Of a DNA stretch of 64,000 bases, positions 62,401 to 64,000 are shown in pieces. Position 1 is the stretch's first letter. Every line of letters begins with the position of its first letter. The stretch is from Pseudomonadales bacterium (lineage in GTDB: Bacteria; Pseudomonadota; Gammaproteobacteria; Pseudomonadales; UBA5862). Location of the stretch: contig JACKOQ010000001.1 of NCBI GenBank assembly GCA_024234215.1, positions 620,001-684,000 on the forward strand, given 5' to 3'. Both the position numbers and the translations under genes were made by a program. The notes under the pieces were generated by a model. It searched no databases. It saw only the letters and a program-made list of their open reading frames with translations, and was not told the origin of the DNA.

Positions 62401-63922
62401 GACCCTGTTCGGCCAGCACCATCGCAGCACTGATGTCACCCTGATCGAGGCCGGTCGCAACCTCCTCAACACCACCTTGCTCGGCAACAATGGTCTGATC
62501 TCGCTGGCGGGGCCCGGCAGGCTGGAGATCAGCGCCGGACGGCAGCTCAATCTCGGCGCCTCGGCCGGGGTGGAGACGGTGGGCAACCTCTACAACGGCA
62601 CGCTGCCGGTCCAGGGCGCAGCGGTGCAGTTGGCGGCGAGCCAGGCGGCCACGCTCGATGCGCAGGGGCTCGATCAGTTCTTGAGTCGCTATCTTGCCGC
62701 CTCCGGTGCCCCGAGCGGCGCGGATTACCGGAATGCACTGGTCGATCAGGTCAGGCAGACGCTCGGGCAGGGCAGAGAGGTCGAATACGGCTACGACGAT
62801 GCACTGGCGCTGTTCCGTGGCTTCGGCAGTGAGGCGCAGGTCGCCTTCATACAGCAGGTTCTGGCACAGGAGTTCGCCAACAGCTATCTGCAACCGGGCC
62901 AGACCTATTCGGCAGCTTGGGCCGCGAATGCCGCTGCGGCCGGGGTGGCGGTGGACCACCATGCCGGCAGGGCCTTCGAGCAGATGCGCCGCGAGGTCAT
63001 GTTCAACGAGATCAGGCTGGCCGGCATCGCCGGTGCGGCCGCCAGGGGTGCGGCTGCCAAGGAGGCAGGCTATGCCCCGGGCTACCGGGCCATCGAATTG
63101 GCGGGCCATGGCGCACCCTTTGGCTTCGTTGGCGGCATCGACCTCAGCCAGAGCAAGGTGCAGACCAAGAGCGGTGGCGGCATCGACTTCGTCAACCCGG
63201 GCGGTGGAGTGAACGTCGGGCTGAGTGCCGAGGTCTCCAACGTCATCGGCCAGGCCAAGTCGGCGGACCAGCGTGGCGTGGTGACCTTTGGCGGTGGCGG
63301 CATCCGCGCCTTCACCGATGGCGATTTTCTGGTCAACGCACAGAAGGTCTTCGTGATCGGCAGCGGCGACATCCTGCTGTGGAGTTCCAACGGCAACATC
63401 GACTCCGGCAAGGGCTCGAACAACACGGTGACGGTGCCGCCACTGGTGCCGAAGGTCAATCCGCTCGACGGCAGCATCTCGTTCGAGTTGCCGACCCTGG
63501 CCACCGGCAGCGGCATCGGCATTCTGGCCGCGGCCGGCAGCAGCGCGGATGGCGCGGCCTACCTGTTTGCACCACGTGGCGAGGTGATTGCGCTGGATGC
63601 CTTCATTCGCGCGCCAGTCATCTTCTTCGATCCGGAAAAGATTCGTGGCGCCGACAACGCGCTGGGGGTGGCGCCCAATCCGGTCAGCGCGCCGGCGGTG
63701 CCGACAGTGACCGGCCTCGGCAGCAGCGCCACGCAGAACAGTGAAGCGCAGAGCAGGGGCAGCGAAGCGCCCCAGCGTAGCGAACGCGAGAGAAGCTCGA
63801 TTCTGACGGTCGAGGTGCTGGCACTCGGCGAGATGCCTGCCGCTGCCGGTGGCGCGACAGGCCCGGAGCCGGCGACGGAGGGCGATCCCGACGAGCGGAA
63901 AAAGAAGAAATCGATACAGTGA
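53465..63922 (+). CDS. Giant filamentous haemagglutinin-like TpsA exoprotein
   Basis: A 3,485-residue secreted protein. Residues 1-60 are an extended signal peptide (MNRGIHRLIFDPRRAMLVPVAESVRARR, then a long hydrophobic stretch LVGLCALLTLLLPAALWPRLASA). The TPS domain follows (~60-330) with the secretion motif NANGVLFGSGA (~159-169) and IILGSLEANGELILYNANG. The bulk is a repetitive beta-helix rich in Gly, Ala, Ser and Leu. From about residue 2500 onward it resembles the C-terminal region of FHA-family proteins (DUF3739). Two Asp-rich loops (DDAADGSDGLDG near 2240; DAGGDDDKDGRV near 2360) look like calcium-binding loops. The last residues are strongly basic (RKKKKSIQ). It is exported by the neighbouring TpsB; probable adhesin or matrix scaffold. 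Confidence 0.95.
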   Translation: MNRGIHRLIFDPRRAMLVPVAESVRARRSTAAGSGRLVGLCALLTLLLPAALWPRLASAARPLPSSATQAPQANLPQAAAQFNQLGRATQAVDATNPQRLLVEQQDQRVILNWSSFDIGRDHSVRFNQPTGGSALNRIGGSSPSVILGSLEANGELILYNANGVLFGSGATVSSGNFIATTLNIADQQFEQGFRNITRHAPAFAAADGELEGFVRVEAGASIAAASGGDIMLFAPRLLNEGRLSAPSGQVALAAGQKVYLAASLNPSERGLLVEVDPFEAAVTGGDPDYNRAENAARGSTSTLSNGQLVQRVNEIVAERGSVSMVGLSVRQNGTVRATTAVKGQNGAIRLLAHGKTVSASHSDGITGHTMAAASEFGELVVGPQSVTRIDADTSSATQLDAEPFYNSTVSLEGKQIHLQGGAQIIAPGAGGVTPAADAQYPETRRGVTLRASATPLSSGALGVANASSSDDSRIVIDPGVLIDVSGNDVDLPMQRNVLTGRLFSIQLADSPLQRTGVLYRQEISFDLRKGLSIADVDDFYGQIGRTAAERLTAGGRIDIRADGAVVVGEGATLDFSGGSLRYAGGEIRTTQLRKGNQLVDISAARPDVVYDQIMPSTRGRYEPGYVEGRNAGELTLVGRQLLLDGTLRGGVQLGRYQRGGPAGASPLAGRLQLGMVAGPAASPDHYLSSVLLAAAGGERVGADFFANPFTALLPAARTATTTLSSRMLMAGGLGRIELLANDRVQVAADSDLDLGPGGSFTATARRIEVEGRIQAAAGGITLNARPTILTGATPAPNAGLSVLLAPSARLDTAGRWSNDALGTLHGTTFDAPVAVGGGSIKVAAYDSVLLAAGAALDVSAGAWRSATGKVSQGAAGAIDLAANVGNGDPLTQSGTVQLAGSVTGYGFAGGGRLTLSSLEITVADLASGGLWLMPAFFSDHGFETIDLRSIDDLLIADGTRIDARLRNRVLDIDAADRPSGTPISALSHFAVPGEQDEVANRPVNLNFAATRLPSASAGITGANLQVGRGASVATTAGGALSFSAGNSLTVAGTLQALGGTIDLSIEGVRGGSASDPDKIGFLPAQALWLTDTARLLAGGTAEQSYSPLGLRSGVVHGGGTVTLNANRGYLLAEAGSLIDISGHETTFDLYAGRANALISRDAGSLTLTSPEGILFDATLRAMAPSPHALGGRLALSISRQGLDNFTEGTAYPTGERKILLQRDGTVLPAGLHPGDVLDLALGNGVAALSAAAVESAGFASVRLRADDRIEFTQDVALATARALELDSRVISAQGSAAVLLEAPYLRLGDSDIQPVAGMAAPTAAAGMATLTAHADLIDLVGTLGLQGFSATQLNAARHGLQQGEIRLHGAPLSGTAQRGALLFAGTLDLTAGQITPTTFSTFDITGLSGDSLLRTHAPVGGSTAALPLSAFGSLRLSADAIEHGGVIRAPFGRLELAATNRLELLDGSELSLAGSGLTVPVGTTVNGSSWNYFPLGTAAGNAELFRTITALPVDRQVLLNGGTMAISAGARVSAAGGGAVQAAEFIAGAGGSIDYLASTPGLHAVLPGYSFGYAPHDAQIQAGTDLLPGEQIVITMAGSALAPGRYTLLPAAYALLPGAVLVSRAADQGSSALDRALLLSDGSRVVTGYRTVAGTAAMDDLQRYLVEPAATFRAKAEYRLVSGDDFFSGQAARLGGDPGRLTRDAGRISLVANQLLDWKALFDLSAPLGGRAGEFDLVLPNIVLTREGEAASAGHTAADGYTQVSIDRLMATGAGSILLGGTRSGDGVVSITTGSERVRVESGLQLDELLLAARRAVEVADDVDMSATGRRDSAAGQLNLSGDGALLRISNRMGVDLVRSGVARAAGFGDLLIGANTTFNAAQVEIDATGSLTLDSSARLFADAFGLGAGRIAFSAASPEGDGVVIEGALLDSVRGASSLSLRSYSTIDFLDSLDLALVGSGRLLLDAASLRGLGDADDVVHLRAGEVLLRNSSGGALAAQGQGRLTIEAQPPLRDRVTGGLELGGGSQALGFDQVTLSSAGDLIFSGSGQLTTLDRLDLLAQRLTTTTAADHTVTAGGVLTIGRPTAGHSLNERVGLGGKLTLTGQQVFQHGTIDLPGGQISLIATNSANAVQGIELSAGSITRAGGFATTLPEGGAAFGDAGWIDLTARQGAILIDGRVSVAAQAGGGHAGRLSLSAIGSDGTLILGDNALLEGEAGDGGAGGSFSADLMTLPDDAADGSDGLDGVAAATGDFSHLFNLRVGSGDVALNTGQVKAGQILISADAGSLTIGSTLDARAARGGVVQLSARDALTLANGGRILANSTRAGANGGDVLLSSSTGRVTVAAGAAIDAGGDDDKDGRVVLRAERSGTTVKVDPIAGVINAAEVSIEALRRYVGSSIKSGTTLGAAIGQSTLLADITSFMANKSAILTALGVATDPRFHLRPGVEVTSSADLTLTNDWNLYAASRPGGEPGFLTLRAAGNLNISNNLSDGFNGLLRTSLLQSGDAWSMRLVGGADLAAANPLAVNRNPIGDLTLAGGKLLRTSSGSIELAAGRDIVLGGTTTAPATVMVTGTASTLAPALAAEFTTPANALFTAHGGRLTASAGRDIRSPVSDQTLINNWFWRSGRLDAGGNFSSSSLAWWSRLDLFRHGFGSFGGGNILLSAGRNLQDVGAFAPSSARMTSRIPDASKLLVENGGDIEVLAGGDIAGGSFFVGRGQGLIRAAGEIGSGTALNSTIGPLAPVLALNDGGWTLRGRSDVAITAAFNPTIMVPNSSNSGSFFYSYGSSATLNLASTAGDFHWQDLSSAGLNSLRALPTGTGTLNEDLVSFVPVTTPTPYIAPPRVEIMAHAADVVLSGNRNNTLGISLYPSTLGSLVLHAGGDLFLNSSLRMMDNRLADLAGVTNPVFTATNSAILGLVGSTIGYDINKLLFTDLHQADSNPVHIDARGSLNVVDGKKLIMPKQALLSAGQDILNLTLFGQHHRSTDVTLIEAGRNLLNTTLLGNNGLISLAGPGRLEISAGRQLNLGASAGVETVGNLYNGTLPVQGAAVQLAASQAATLDAQGLDQFLSRYLAASGAPSGADYRNALVDQVRQTLGQGREVEYGYDDALALFRGFGSEAQVAFIQQVLAQEFANSYLQPGQTYSAAWAANAAAAGVAVDHHAGRAFEQMRREVMFNEIRLAGIAGAAARGAAAKEAGYAPGYRAIELAGHGAPFGFVGGIDLSQSKVQTKSGGGIDFVNPGGGVNVGLSAEVSNVIGQAKSADQRGVVTFGGGGIRAFTDGDFLVNAQKVFVIGSGDILLWSSNGNIDSGKGSNNTVTVPPLVPKVNPLDGSISFELPTLATGSGIGILAAAGSSADGAAYLFAPRGEVIALDAFIRAPVIFFDPEKIRGADNALGVAPNPVSAPAVPTVTGLGSSATQNSEAQSRGSEAPQRSERERSSILTVEVLALGEMPAAAGGATGPEPATEGDPDERKKKKSIQ

Positions 63923-64000
63923 GTGATGCCGGCTGTGGCGACGAAGCCGATGGCAGGGAGCGACCGAAGCGGGCAGGACTCGCGCCTGCCGATGCGGGGG
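63923..64000 (+). other. Window edge; possible start of another gene
   Basis: After the tpsA stop, an overlapping GTG at 63919 and an ATG at 63926 open frames that stay open to the end of the window (78 bp). The translated pieces are short and not recognisable, so no gene can be claimed. Confidence 0.2.

Overview
The window is chromosomal DNA from a high-GC gammaproteobacterium. The evidence is gene order rather than any single gene: nadB facing ygfX-sdhE with divergent ygfZ, divergent rne/rluC followed by a SppA-type peptidase, and the leuS-lptE-holA operon. Several lipid or alicyclic catabolism genes (single-domain MaoC-type hydratases, a paired acyl-CoA dehydrogenase set, an enoyl-CoA hydratase-like protein, a Baeyer-Villiger-type monooxygenase) and two VPLPA-CTERM surface proteins suggest an aerobic degrader with an exosortase system. 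I cannot name genus or species. No transposase, integrase or CRISPR array was seen.

Bases 1-30,500 are mostly housekeeping: NAD synthesis (nadB), SDH flavinylation (sdhE), Fe-S/tRNA maintenance (ygfZ), an HDOD regulator, two hotdog dehydratases, gpsA, a three-gene signalling operon (CheY-like receiver, CheC-like phosphatase, PAS-GGDEF diguanylate cyclase), rne/rluC, an S49 peptidase, an MFS symporter, leuS-lptE-holA, an enoyl-CoA hydratase-like gene with a YbbA/YbbP-type ABC exporter, two acyl-CoA dehydrogenases, tRNA-Asn, mdh, a NlpC/P60 lipoprotein and a HIT protein. A VPLPA-CTERM gene at 29752-30468 is preceded by a near-consensus sigma-54 promoter. A Baeyer-Villiger monooxygenase gene follows.

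Bases 32,399-63,922 form the most interesting part, a roughly 31.5-kb locus that looks like one phosphate-starvation surface/secretion programme. Three transcription units are headed by Pho boxes (two CTGTCA-type half-sites 11 bp apart), each followed by exactly 10 bp and a TAG-type -10 hexamer. Unit 1 encodes a DUF2341-LamG-ExbB fusion, two ExbD proteins, a TonB-like protein, a porin and a periplasmic coiled-coil protein. Unit 2 encodes a PhoB-family response regulator with no kinase beside it. Unit 3 encodes a reduced type II secretion machine (GspG, GspF, GspE, GspD and three more pseudopilin-like proteins) in which GspC/L/M are replaced by small PilM/N/O/P-like proteins; it ends in an EpsA-type LuxR regulator. 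A fourth, weaker Pho-like promoter next to a perfect 20-bp palindrome precedes a second VPLPA-CTERM protein. Then come a secreted protein that may be PstS-like, an intrinsic terminator placed almost on the next ribosome-binding site, and a two-partner secretion pair with a 3,485-residue exoprotein.

My reading is that phosphate limitation switches on an energised outer-membrane import/sensing module, a dedicated type II-like exporter and probably large surface proteins. Pho control is inferred from the DNA; which proteins travel through which machine is not shown by the sequence.
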